Positions 40,811 to 49,107 of a stretch of 64,000 nucleotides of DNA are shown one piece after another. Every line of letters starts with the position of its first letter. Position 1 is the stretch's first letter. The translations under genes were made by a program, and so were the position numbers. Origin of the DNA: Paenibacillus albidus (GTDB taxonomy: Bacteria; Bacillota; Bacilli; Paenibacillales; Paenibacillaceae). The notes under the pieces were generated by a model. The model made no database searches and was not told the DNA's origin. It saw only the letters and a list, made by a program, of their open reading frames with translations. The DNA lies in NCBI RefSeq assembly GCF_014644435.1, contig NZ_BMKR01000019.1, positions 61,590 through 125,589 of the forward strand, written 5' to 3'.

Positions 40811-41614
40811 ATGGAGACATTAATATTATGGCCTGAAGGGGCACCGGGAGCATCCGGAAGCAACGATGAGGATTGTCCGGCTATTACGCCTTATCTCGTA
40901 GAAGGGGAGAGGAATGCGGCCGTAATCATCTGCCCTGGCGGCGGTTATGGAATGAGAGCGTACCATGAAGGGGAGCCGGTTGCACAGTGGCTCAACAGCC
41001 TGGGCATCTCGGCCTTTGTCCTGCGCTACCGTGTAGCTCCTTATCTGTACCCTTGCGCGCTCAATGATGCTCAAAGAGCGATTCGTACGGTCCGCCTGCG
41101 TGCAGAAGAGTATCGTATCGACCCGGACCGGGTCGGAATTCTCGGTTTCTCGGCCGGAGGACACTTGGCATCTACTACAGGCGTGTTGTTCGACCAGGGT
41201 GATCCAGAAGCCGCCGAGCCGGTAGATCGGATATCCAGCCGTCCGGACGCACTTATTCTGTGTTACCCTGTCATTACGATGAATGACGAGGTGGGGCATG
41301 AAGGCTCCAAGCGGAATCTGCTTGGCGTCCGTCCGGATGAAGGGCTTGTGGAACGGCTAAGCAGTGAGCTTCAGGTTACCGCAGATACCCCGCAGACCTT
41401 CCTCTGGCACACATCGGATGATGCGTCGGTACCGGTGGAGAATAGTCTGCTATTTGCAGCTGCGCTTAGCCGGTATAACATTCCTTTCGATCTGCATGTC
41501 TATACTCACGGGAGACATGGGCTGGGACTCGCTGAGGAAGAGCCGTTCGTCGCCATCTGGACCGATGCCTGCGCCTCGTGGCTGCGCATGATAGGCTATA
41601 CGAAGAATCCTTAA
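40811..41614 (+). CDS. Alpha/beta hydrolase, esterase/acetyl-xylan-esterase-like
   Basis: 267 residues, cytoplasmic (no signal). The oxyanion/N-terminal motif CPGGGYGMRAYHEGEPVA (about 42-59), the nucleophile elbow GFSAGGHLA (Ser about 115), the acid in HTSDDASVPVENS and the catalytic His in HGRHGLGLA give a complete triad in the order of the 'dienelactone hydrolase/BD-FAE' group. It probably deacylates small carbohydrate or phenolic esters. It sits alone between an FNR-box region and a terminator. Confidence 0.88.
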   Translation: METLILWPEGAPGASGSNDEDCPAITPYLVEGERNAAVIICPGGGYGMRAYHEGEPVAQWLNSLGISAFVLRYRVAPYLYPCALNDAQRAIRTVRLRAEEYRIDPDRVGILGFSAGGHLASTTGVLFDQGDPEAAEPVDRISSRPDALILCYPVITMNDEVGHEGSKRNLLGVRPDEGLVERLSSELQVTADTPQTFLWHTSDDASVPVENSLLFAAALSRYNIPFDLHVYTHGRHGLGLAEEEPFVAIWTDACASWLRMIGYTKNP

Positions 41615-41632
41615 ACAGCGGATGGGTTGCGC

Positions 41633-41670
41633 AAGAGACAGGGACTGTTCAAGGTTCCTGTCTCTTGTGT
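41633..41670 (+). terminator. Esterase gene terminator
   Basis: AAGAGACAGG/CCTGTCTCTT, 10-bp perfect stem, weak T tract. The next 200 bp (to 41868) show no gene I can support. Confidence 0.7.
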
Positions 41671-41868
41671 ATTTACCGGGTCGGATAAGCAGAAACCTGT
41701 AGCCTGTAGTCCGCCCCGGCTCTTGAGTCCATGAACCCCGACAATCGGATGCTGGTTTCCGAAATAAGCGGTAAAGGCCAAACGAATGATTGGCAGATTG
41801 CCTCTTAGTAATTTTGATCTCCAATGTGTCAACCCCCGACTAGTAAGTCACTTATTAACACGACTCTG

Positions 41869-42058
41869 CTCTGCTGCATTTCGTGCATTAGAATGGGGGC
41901 ATATCCCCTCCTCAACTCATTCTGATGTATTTAATGCAGCAGAAAAATGGAGAACCTCTCCAAAAGTGCCATTTAGCCCATTTATGATGCACAAAATGCA
42001 GTAGAATCCCCAAAACAGTGCTCATCGCAGTCACTCTGCTGCACTTTATGCAGCAGAA
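41869..42058. repeat. Four-palindrome intergenic element, copy C
   Basis: Units at 41869-41893, 41920-41944, 41982-42006 and 42034-42058; centre spacings 51, 62 and 52 bp. The fourth unit, CTCTGCTGCA-cttta-TGCAGCAGAA, has nine perfect pairs. Element boundaries and spacing agree with copies A and B although the sequences between units do not. Confidence 0.85.
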
Positions 42059-42165
42059 CCACCTCTTCACCCGCTGGAGCCCCTTAGCCCAGGCCGCAGC
42101 TTCTCCCGCCCGCCCACTTCAAAAACTCCATACATACGCACCTGAAATCCATTAAAATAAACATA

Positions 42166-42179
42166 TGTAAGCGTTTTTC
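42166..42179. promoter_or_regulatory. CRE-like site before the first ABC/TCS operon
   Basis: TGTAAGCGTTTTTC matches the CRE consensus in 12 of 14 positions. It lies just upstream of TATAGT (42187-42192), over the -35 region. Confidence 0.45.
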
Positions 42180-42215
42180 TTTTTGGTATAGTATGGGAGC
42201 CGGAGGTGGATGCTC

Positions 42216-44012
42216 ATGTGGTCCTGGCTGATCAAGCCGATAGTTAAGCTGAACGTCAAGCAACAGCTCATCCTGCTGTTTCTGATTATGATTTCCCCGA
42301 TTCTGATCCTGAACAGTTACGGCAACATGAAGGCGGAGCAGATTCTCAAACGCCATGTCACAAATGCCTACGTGGAGCTGAACAAGCAGAATTTCACCAT
42401 CATTAACCGCGACATCGACACAGTCAACAAAATCACGACTACCATAATCCAGAACCAGCTGATGCAGCAGATTAATATGAGCGGCAACGATTCTGTGCTG
42501 GATCGGGTGAAACGCTACGAGACCATCGAGAAGCTGTTGGGCAGCTATTCGCAAGGCGCAGAGCGGGGCGACGGTATTTATTATTCGCTGTATGTCTACG
42601 ACCCGGACGATTATTACTTTTTTGCTCCCAATTTCCCGCAGGTTAAGAAAGCGGGGGTCTATTTTTTTTCCAAAGGGGAAGAGCCTTACTGGTTCGAGGA
42701 AGCGGTGCAGCAAAAAGGACGCGGTTACCTCAGGTTCATGGAAAAACTGAGTCCACAGGCCGAGAATCTGAAGACACTTACCTACGTCAGAGCGGTCAAT
42801 ACCATCTATGAGGGGGCTGGAACGATCGGCGTGCTGGTTGTGACCAAAATGGACTCCAAACTCGGAGAATCGCTGAAATCCATCTCGCTGCCGGACGGAG
42901 GAGAAATTTATCTGACGGATCTGGAGAATCAGGTGCTCGCCTCTACGGCAATCGATACCGGTGAAGTCATCGAGCTGCCGGAGGGCGCCGAGGCCGGAGA
43001 TCCGGAAGGGATGGTGGATGTGATTACGTCCGACTTTATTTATGTGGTCAACAACAATCATTCTATGGGTCAAAAGCTGGTCTATAAGGTTCCGGTCAAA
43101 TCGCTCCTGCAGCAGCAGAACGAAATGAAGCGGGTCATTCAATACATAACGGTCGCTTACGCTGTATTTGGGCTTATGATCATCACTTATTTCTGGCGAT
43201 CATTGATGACTCCGCTGCAAAAGCTGGCTTTTTTCGTACGCAAGTATGAACCCGGCAACCGTGTGCCCGAGACACCGAGCAGGGGCAGTAATGATGAGGT
43301 CAGTGTGCTGATTTCTGCAACTTATGACATGGCCCGGCGCCTGAACGGACTGATTATCTATAAGTACCAGATGGAGCTGAAGCAGAAGGAGTCACAGCTG
43401 CAGCTGTTGTATCAGCAGATCAATCCGCATTTATTGTACAACACCCTGGAGAGTATTTATTGGAAAAGCTCGCTGGAAGGTAACGTGGAATCTGCGGAAA
43501 TGATCAAGGAGTTGTCCAAGCTGATGAAAATCAGCCTCAGCCGCGGACGGGAGCTCATCACGCTGGAAGAAGAGCTGGAGCATGCGTCCGCTTATATCAA
43601 GCTGCAGCAACTTCGGCATGATTATACCTTCCGTGTGGTCTGGAACATCGAACCGGAGACTAAAAGCAATCTGATCCCCAAGATCAGTCTGCAGCCGCTG
43701 ATTGAGAATGCCATTATACATGGGGTCAAAAACATGGGTGAGGACGGAGAGATTCTCATCAGCACCTACGCCGAGGAAGAAACCATTCTAATTCAGATTG
43801 ATGATAACGGATATAAACAGGTGGATTACGAAGCCATTGACGGCATCTTGAACGACGAGCGCCCGCACTCTGCCAGTGGTTATGGCATACGCAATGTGCA
43901 GCAGCGCATTCATCTGCATTTTGGCCCGGAGTACGGCATCTGCTATACACCGCGCACAGAAGACGGAACGAGGGTCACCGTCAAGCTGCCGAAATCGCAC
44001 ATTACAGACTAA
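42216..44012 (+). CDS. YesM-type sensor histidine kinase
   Basis: 598 residues from ATG 42216 (GGAGG 9 nt upstream; ATG 42210 is too close). One N-terminal membrane helix (about 17-38), a long extracytoplasmic sensor (about 40-305), a second helix (about 310-330), HAMP, and the His_kinase/HATPase_c pair. The family H-box is QINPHLLYNTLESIYW and the N-box LIENAIIHGV. It probably senses a carbohydrate, directly or through the binding protein, and signals to the AraC-type regulator 18 bp downstream. Confidence 0.93.
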   Translation: MWSWLIKPIVKLNVKQQLILLFLIMISPILILNSYGNMKAEQILKRHVTNAYVELNKQNFTIINRDIDTVNKITTTIIQNQLMQQINMSGNDSVLDRVKRYETIEKLLGSYSQGAERGDGIYYSLYVYDPDDYYFFAPNFPQVKKAGVYFFSKGEEPYWFEEAVQQKGRGYLRFMEKLSPQAENLKTLTYVRAVNTIYEGAGTIGVLVVTKMDSKLGESLKSISLPDGGEIYLTDLENQVLASTAIDTGEVIELPEGAEAGDPEGMVDVITSDFIYVVNNNHSMGQKLVYKVPVKSLLQQQNEMKRVIQYITVAYAVFGLMIITYFWRSLMTPLQKLAFFVRKYEPGNRVPETPSRGSNDEVSVLISATYDMARRLNGLIIYKYQMELKQKESQLQLLYQQINPHLLYNTLESIYWKSSLEGNVESAEMIKELSKLMKISLSRGRELITLEEELEHASAYIKLQQLRHDYTFRVVWNIEPETKSNLIPKISLQPLIENAIIHGVKNMGEDGEILISTYAEEETILIQIDDNGYKQVDYEAIDGILNDERPHSASGYGIRNVQQRIHLHFGPEYGICYTPRTEDGTRVTVKLPKSHITD

Positions 44013-44030
44013 AAAGGGGAGTGAAAGCTA

Positions 44031-45365
44031 TTGTTCAATATATTGGTTGTGGATGACGAACCGTTAATTTGCAAAGGGCTCAGCAGTCTGCTGGCCTCAT
44101 CAGGGATAAGCATCGGGCATATTTATACCGCACTCAGCGGGTACGAAGCGCTCGACTGCATTCGGATGGAGGAAATCGATCTGCTGGTTACGGATATCCA
44201 GATGGGAGCCATGAGCGGCATTGATCTGATGCAGCATGCGAAGCTGGCCAAACCGTGGGTCCAAACCATTGTAATCTCGGCACATGAGACCTTTCAATAT
44301 GCCCAAATGGCTGTTAGGCTGGGTGCCAAAGACTATTTGATCAAACCGCTTAACAGCGAACAGTTCCTGGATTCCGTGCGCAATGTGCTGCTGAAAATGG
44401 AGAAGCCGTCTCCGTCGCTGGACACGTTCATGGCGGGACTCGGGGAGAACTTCCGTCCCGAAGAGCCGCTTCCCGAATACAGCGCATTGCTTAACTTGCT
44501 GCTTACCGATCCGGATGCGGTACTTGCGGATGGAAGGTGGATGCAGCAGCTGGATGATCTGAAGCTTCGGGGGCCTTTTTTCGCTGTGATCAAAATCAAG
44601 CTGATGACCGTTCTGCCGGGCAGTCCGCAGGAGAAGGGGTATACCCTCCGGGAACAGAGCCTGCTTCGGTATGCGGCCATGAACATTGCCCAGGAGCTGC
44701 TTGCCCAGGAATGGGATTTCAGAGCGTTTTATTCGCCGGAAGAAGAGATTACGGTGATTATCCAGTGGGATGATCCAAGCTACGAGGAAGCAGCTTCGGG
44801 GCAGATTAACCGGCTGGATGTGCTGGGCCGCAGTCTTCATTTTCACATTCATAAATATTTGCAGCTGCATGCAGTCATTGGAATCAGCCAGATTCTGCAG
44901 GGGCTTTCCTTTATGGAGGTACTGAACCGGCAGGCTGCCAAAGCCATTCTCTGGAACCGGGAGCACAGCGATCATTACGTGTTCTATTACGGAGACTTCA
45001 ACTGGAGCAGCTATACAACCGACCCGTCAGTGGAGGAGCTGCATACGCACAGCAATCTGATTGTACAGAAGGCGAAGGAGTATATCGAAGCGAGTTATGC
45101 GCAAAAAGGGCTAACCATTCATGAGGTGGCCAAAAAAAACCATGTCAGCCCCAATTACTTAAGTTATCTGTTCAAAAAAAATACAGGTTTCAACTTGTGG
45201 GAATATGTCATCAAGCTGCGGATGGAGGACAGCCGGGAGATGATTATGAACACGGATTTGCGCCGTTACGAAATCGCCGAGCGGGTGGGCTACGAATCAC
45301 CGGAGCATTTTAGCAAAATATTCAAAAAGTATTACGGCATCAGCCCAAGTGAATTGAAAAAGTAA
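44031..45365 (+). CDS. AraC-type (YesN-like) response regulator
   Basis: 444 residues from a TTG start with GGGGAGTG 7 nt upstream. Receiver domain (1-120) with VDDEP and acceptor Asp in LLVTDIQMGAMSG, a central linker of about 200 residues, and a C-terminal AraC double helix-turn-helix (about 345-444: HEVAKKNHVSPNYLSYLFKK, and IAERVGYESPEHFSKIFKKY split over the second). It should activate the permease and binding-protein genes that follow. Confidence 0.93.
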   Translation: MFNILVVDDEPLICKGLSSLLASSGISIGHIYTALSGYEALDCIRMEEIDLLVTDIQMGAMSGIDLMQHAKLAKPWVQTIVISAHETFQYAQMAVRLGAKDYLIKPLNSEQFLDSVRNVLLKMEKPSPSLDTFMAGLGENFRPEEPLPEYSALLNLLLTDPDAVLADGRWMQQLDDLKLRGPFFAVIKIKLMTVLPGSPQEKGYTLREQSLLRYAAMNIAQELLAQEWDFRAFYSPEEEITVIIQWDDPSYEEAASGQINRLDVLGRSLHFHIHKYLQLHAVIGISQILQGLSFMEVLNRQAAKAILWNREHSDHYVFYYGDFNWSSYTTDPSVEELHTHSNLIVQKAKEYIEASYAQKGLTIHEVAKKNHVSPNYLSYLFKKNTGFNLWEYVIKLRMEDSREMIMNTDLRRYEIAERVGYESPEHFSKIFKKYYGISPSELKK

Positions 45366-45426
45366 ATAGCCCCAGTGAAGAAGTATGAACGCTCATGACT
45401 TCGGTAGATATAGACATGTGCAGTCC

Positions 45427-45498
45427 CTCCCTCATTTTCTACAATTTAAGGAAGAAGGCATTGCTTGAACAATGCGAATGATCTAAGGAATGAGGGAG
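45427..45498 (+). other. Ribosome-site-sequestering inverted repeat before the ABC genes
   Basis: CTCCCTCATT (45427-45436) is perfectly complementary to AATGAGGGAG (45489-45498), which is the ribosome site of the permease at 45503. A smaller hairpin GCATTG-CTTGAA-CAATGC lies inside. Confidence 0.5.
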
Positions 45499-45502
45499 TC
45501 TG

Positions 45503-46423
45503 ATGAATCAAACTGCAAGTCTGACCGAACACCCGGAGCGGAAGAAGCTCCAGCCCTACAAACAAAACCGCTGGAAGAAAAATTTCTGGGGTTATATGTT
45601 TCTCGTGCCCGCACTCGCCATCTTTATCATGTTCATGTGGGTGCCCATTTTTAAGGGGCTGCTGTATAGCTTCTATCATGTGGATTTTGTCAAAGGCAAC
45701 ACTTTTGTCGGTTTTGAAAATTACGCCAGAGCTTTATCCGACCCCGATGTATGGACGGCCGTCAAGAACACGCTCTATTATATGTCCTTGTGTCTCGTGA
45801 TCGGCTTCTGGGTTCCGATTGCTTTTGCCATTGCCATTTCTGAGCTGCGAAAATTCGGGGGTGTTGTGCGCGTAGCCGCATACCTGCCCTTTGTAATACC
45901 CGGTGTCGTCCTGTATGGACTATGGAGATGGCTGTACGATCCGGTTGGCCCGATCAATGCACTCCTGGGATGGGTCGGAGTGGATCAAATCTCCTTCCTG
46001 ACGGACACCCGCTGGTCGATGATTTCCCTTGTAATTATGGAAACATGGCAGCAGTTCGGTTCTGGGATGCTGATCTACCTGGCTGCCGTGCTCAGTATTC
46101 CGCGCGACTGGTATGAAGCCGCCGAAATTGACGGGGCCGGGGTATGGGCGCGAATCCGTTATATTACTCTTCCCTCGCTGCGGAGCCTGATTATCCTGAT
46201 GCTGATCCTGCAGATTATCGGTACCTCCCAAGGTTACCAGTCGCAGATGGCGCTCTTGGACGGCGGACCGAACAACACCACGTTGACCTATGCGCTGCTG
46301 ATGGTGAAGTACGCTTTTACAAGACTGGATTATGGAACCGCTACAGCGCTTGGCATGCTGATGTTCATCGTCCTGGGCGGTTTGGGCATTGCACAGTTCA
46401 AGCTCAGCAAGGAGGATAACTAG
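45503..46423 (+). CDS. Sugar ABC transporter permease (MalF/LplB-like)
   Basis: 306 residues, six membrane helices. A cytoplasmic N-terminal extension (ERKKLQPYKQNRWKKNFW) leads into helix 1. The EAA loop that docks the ATPase is EAAEIDGAGVWARIRYITLPSLR (about 196-218, split). No ATPase gene is present in the operon, so a shared MsmX-type ATPase elsewhere probably serves it. The next permease starts at the adjoining base. Confidence 0.94.
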   Translation: MNQTASLTEHPERKKLQPYKQNRWKKNFWGYMFLVPALAIFIMFMWVPIFKGLLYSFYHVDFVKGNTFVGFENYARALSDPDVWTAVKNTLYYMSLCLVIGFWVPIAFAIAISELRKFGGVVRVAAYLPFVIPGVVLYGLWRWLYDPVGPINALLGWVGVDQISFLTDTRWSMISLVIMETWQQFGSGMLIYLAAVLSIPRDWYEAAEIDGAGVWARIRYITLPSLRSLIILMLILQIIGTSQGYQSQMALLDGGPNNTTLTYALLMVKYAFTRLDYGTATALGMLMFIVLGGLGIAQFKLSKEDN

Positions 46424-47296
46424 ATGAAGAGCGCAGACCGGGGCATTCTGTCCGAGCATGATCTGAAGAAAACGAGCAATAAAATGGTCTATGGACTAAT
46501 GGTGGGGGTTATTGTCATCATGGTATTCAGCATGCTGTATCCGATCCTCATGACGATGTTCAACGGACTGAAGTCTAATCAGGAGGTCAATTCGTTCCCG
46601 CCGCATTTTTTTCCGCAGGAATGGCATTTCGGTAACCTGAAGGACGCGATGAAGTATATGGATCTGCCGGTGTTTCTGCGGAATACACTCTATATTTTTG
46701 CCGGGAATATGCTGATGACCCTGATCGTTCTGGGAATGTCGTCGTTCAGTATTTCGCGGATGAATGTGCCTTACAAAAGTGCTTTTTATTTCTTCTTCCT
46801 GATGACCCTGTTCATTCCGGCGACCAGCTACATGGTTCCAAACTTTGTGAACCTGAAGGAGCTGGGTCTGCTGAATCAGTATGCGGCTTTCTGGCTGCCG
46901 GCGGGGGCGAATACGTTCTATTTCCTGCTGCTCAAGAACTTTTTTGACGGAATTCATCCGGAAATTTTTGAGGCCGCCCGGATCGACGGGGCATCGGAAC
47001 CGCGCAGCTTCTTCAGTATCGCGGTCCCGCTGTCGGTGCCCATTTTTGCCACCCTGGCCATCTTTATTTTCTCCACAGCCTGGAATGACTGGTATTGGCC
47101 GTCGCTAGTAATGCACAGTGAACAGAAATACACACTGGCGACAGCCATCTACAAATATGTAATCAACGTCAAAGCACTGAATACGAACATTAAGTTTGCC
47201 ATTCTTTTTATTGTATCGCTGCCGCCGATCCTCGTCTTTCTGGTGTTTCAAAAGTTTATTATGCGCGGTGTGGCGCTGTCGGCGGTCAAGGGTTAA
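46424..47296 (+). CDS. Sugar ABC transporter permease (MalG-like)
   Basis: 290 residues with six membrane helices and the EAA loop FEAARIDGASEPRSFFSIAVPLS (about 182-204, split). The C-terminus KFIMRGVALSAVKG is typical of the MalG partner. ATG follows directly on the stop of the first permease (AAGGAGG in its tail), so they are translationally coupled. Confidence 0.94.
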   Translation: MKSADRGILSEHDLKKTSNKMVYGLMVGVIVIMVFSMLYPILMTMFNGLKSNQEVNSFPPHFFPQEWHFGNLKDAMKYMDLPVFLRNTLYIFAGNMLMTLIVLGMSSFSISRMNVPYKSAFYFFFLMTLFIPATSYMVPNFVNLKELGLLNQYAAFWLPAGANTFYFLLLKNFFDGIHPEIFEAARIDGASEPRSFFSIAVPLSVPIFATLAIFIFSTAWNDWYWPSLVMHSEQKYTLATAIYKYVINVKALNTNIKFAILFIVSLPPILVFLVFQKFIMRGVALSAVKG

Positions 47297-47425
47297 GACG
47301 AACGGGCACCAAAAACGGATCGTAAACCTGCACATGAAAGGAATAGGAATGCACCTCGTTTGGGGGCGCTCTCTCTTTTAAGATGGAAAGGCAGGAACAT
47401 TATGAAGAGGAAAAGGGGAGTTTCA

Positions 47426-48892
47426 ATGCGTAAATTTTCCAGCGTGCTGGCATGCCTCCTGATTGCGGGTTCGTTATTAGCCGCTTGCGGCGGCAACACG
47501 AATGGCGGGAATGCACAGGGGAATAAGGGGGGAGAGGCGCCACCGGATACCGCGGGTACTGCTACCGGGAATGCAGGCAGCACAACCAATGCACCGGCGG
47601 ATGACATCACCCAGAGAAAAGTAACGATTAAAATTCATTATCCAACACCTGACCTCACGGAGATAAGAACTCAGGAAGATGACAAGATCAAGCGGTTCCA
47701 GACCGAATATCCGAATGTGGAGATCGTCAAGGACGACTGGCAGTATAATGTCAGCGAAATCGGCGTGAAAATGGCGGCGAATGAAGCCCCGACGTTCTTC
47801 AATACCTTCGCAACGGAAGCCAAATTCCTTGTGGAAAAGGGCTGGGTGGCCGACATTACCGACCTTTGGAACAATTATGAATTCAAGGATCAGATCAATC
47901 CTGTCCTGCAAAACCAGTTCATTATTGACGGCAAGGTGTTCGGAGTCACGCAAAAAGGGTATGTGACCACGACGATAATCAACAAAAAAATGCTGGATGA
48001 TAAAGGTGTAGCGGTTCCGGCGATGGATTGGACCTGGGAGGATATGCTAAGCACCGCCAGAGGCGTAGCAGATGCCAAAAAAGGAATCTCCGGGATCGCC
48101 CCCATGGGCAAAGGCAACGAAGCAGGCTGGAACTGGACCAACTTCCTGTTTGAAGCGGGAGGCGAAATTCAAAAAATCGAGGGCGGCAAAGTTGTGGCCA
48201 CGTTCAACTCCGACGCCGGCGTAAAAGCGCTGGACTTCTACAAGAAGCTCCGATGGGAAGCGAAGGCGATTCCCCAGGACTGGGCACTGGGCTGGGGAGA
48301 TGCCGTTGGCGCATTCCAGCAAGGGCGCACAGCGATGGTTATGGCCGGATCTGACGGCGTAATCGAGCAGGCGCTGAATCAGGGCGGGCTGAAGCCGGAG
48401 GATGTGCTGACCTATCCGATGCCGGCTTTTGAGAAAGGCGGCAAGCACACCGGCGTCCTCGGCGGCGACTATCTCGTGATCAATCCGAATGCGACCAAAG
48501 ATGAACAGGAAATGGCATTCCGTTATATCACTTTTGACTATTTCTCCGACAAAGGCCTGGAAGCCCTGGATGCCGTATTGCAGCAACGGACCACGGACGG
48601 CAAATATTTCATCCCGCCGCTTCTGGATTACTATTCCGCCGATTCCGAGTTTGGCAAAAAGACCAAGGCCGTCTATGATAAATATATGAATGTATATCAA
48701 TACAGCCCTGATATAATGGCTCTGCTGGACGGTAAACCAGAGGCGCAATATAACACTCAGGATTACTACGCAACGATGTCCAATGTGATACAAGAGCTTT
48801 TCTCCAAAGAAGGTACGGATTCCAAAGCTCAGCTTGATGCTGCCGCCAAGACGGTGCAGGAGAAGTTCTTTGATACGATTAAGGTAGAGTAG
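47426..48892 (+). CDS. Sugar ABC transporter substrate-binding lipoprotein
   Basis: 488 residues from ATG 47426, chosen because AAGGGGAG is 5 nt upstream and the resulting N-terminus is a clean lipoprotein signal (MRKFSSVLACLLIAGSLLAAC). The upstream ATG 47402 is weaker. A Gly/Asn/Thr-rich linker precedes a two-lobed family-1 binding protein (KVTIKIHYPTPDL, FNTFATEAKFLVEKGWVADI, MVMAGSDGVIEQAL, GVLGGDYLVINPNA). Ligand unknown, probably an oligosaccharide. Terminator follows. Confidence 0.93.
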   Translation: MRKFSSVLACLLIAGSLLAACGGNTNGGNAQGNKGGEAPPDTAGTATGNAGSTTNAPADDITQRKVTIKIHYPTPDLTEIRTQEDDKIKRFQTEYPNVEIVKDDWQYNVSEIGVKMAANEAPTFFNTFATEAKFLVEKGWVADITDLWNNYEFKDQINPVLQNQFIIDGKVFGVTQKGYVTTTIINKKMLDDKGVAVPAMDWTWEDMLSTARGVADAKKGISGIAPMGKGNEAGWNWTNFLFEAGGEIQKIEGGKVVATFNSDAGVKALDFYKKLRWEAKAIPQDWALGWGDAVGAFQQGRTAMVMAGSDGVIEQALNQGGLKPEDVLTYPMPAFEKGGKHTGVLGGDYLVINPNATKDEQEMAFRYITFDYFSDKGLEALDAVLQQRTTDGKYFIPPLLDYYSADSEFGKKTKAVYDKYMNVYQYSPDIMALLDGKPEAQYNTQDYYATMSNVIQELFSKEGTDSKAQLDAAAKTVQEKFFDTIKVE

Positions 48893-48912
48893 CCTATCCC
48901 GATTTGACAAAA

Positions 48913-48950
48913 GGTGCCACCCGCCACTCGAATGGCGGGGGTGCCTTTAT
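48913..48950 (+). terminator. Terminator after the first ABC operon
   Basis: CACCCGCCA/TGGCGGGGGTG stem extended by GG/CC, then TTTATTT. Confidence 0.75.
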
Positions 48951-48975
48951 TTGCTTATCGGGTCAACGATTCGAA

Positions 48976-48989
48976 TGTAAGCGCTTTGA
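48976..48989. promoter_or_regulatory. CRE site upstream of adhE
   Basis: TGTAAGCGCTTTGA matches the CRE consensus in 13 of 14 positions, 27 bp upstream of the FNR box. Confidence 0.65.
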
Positions 48990-49015
48990 AAACAAATCAA
49001 AAAAACTTTATACTT

Positions 49016-49059
49016 TGTGAAAGATTTCACTATACAAGACGAAAAGGATATGCTATGAT
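49016..49059 (+). promoter_or_regulatory. adhE promoter with FNR box
   Basis: TGTGA-AAGATT-TCACT (49016-49031, nine of ten) centres about 41.5 bp before the start expected from the -10 TATGAT (49054-49059). There is no clear -35, as in class II activation. Confidence 0.75.
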
Positions 49060-49107
49060 CAGTGTGTAGAGAGAAAGACACCACAAATTGACAGGAGGAC
49101 GAGGGAA

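Noticed and set aside
41611..41832. Minus-strand frame of 73 codons after the esterase gene
   Set aside because: It overlaps the esterase terminator, has no ribosome site and no recognisable similarity.
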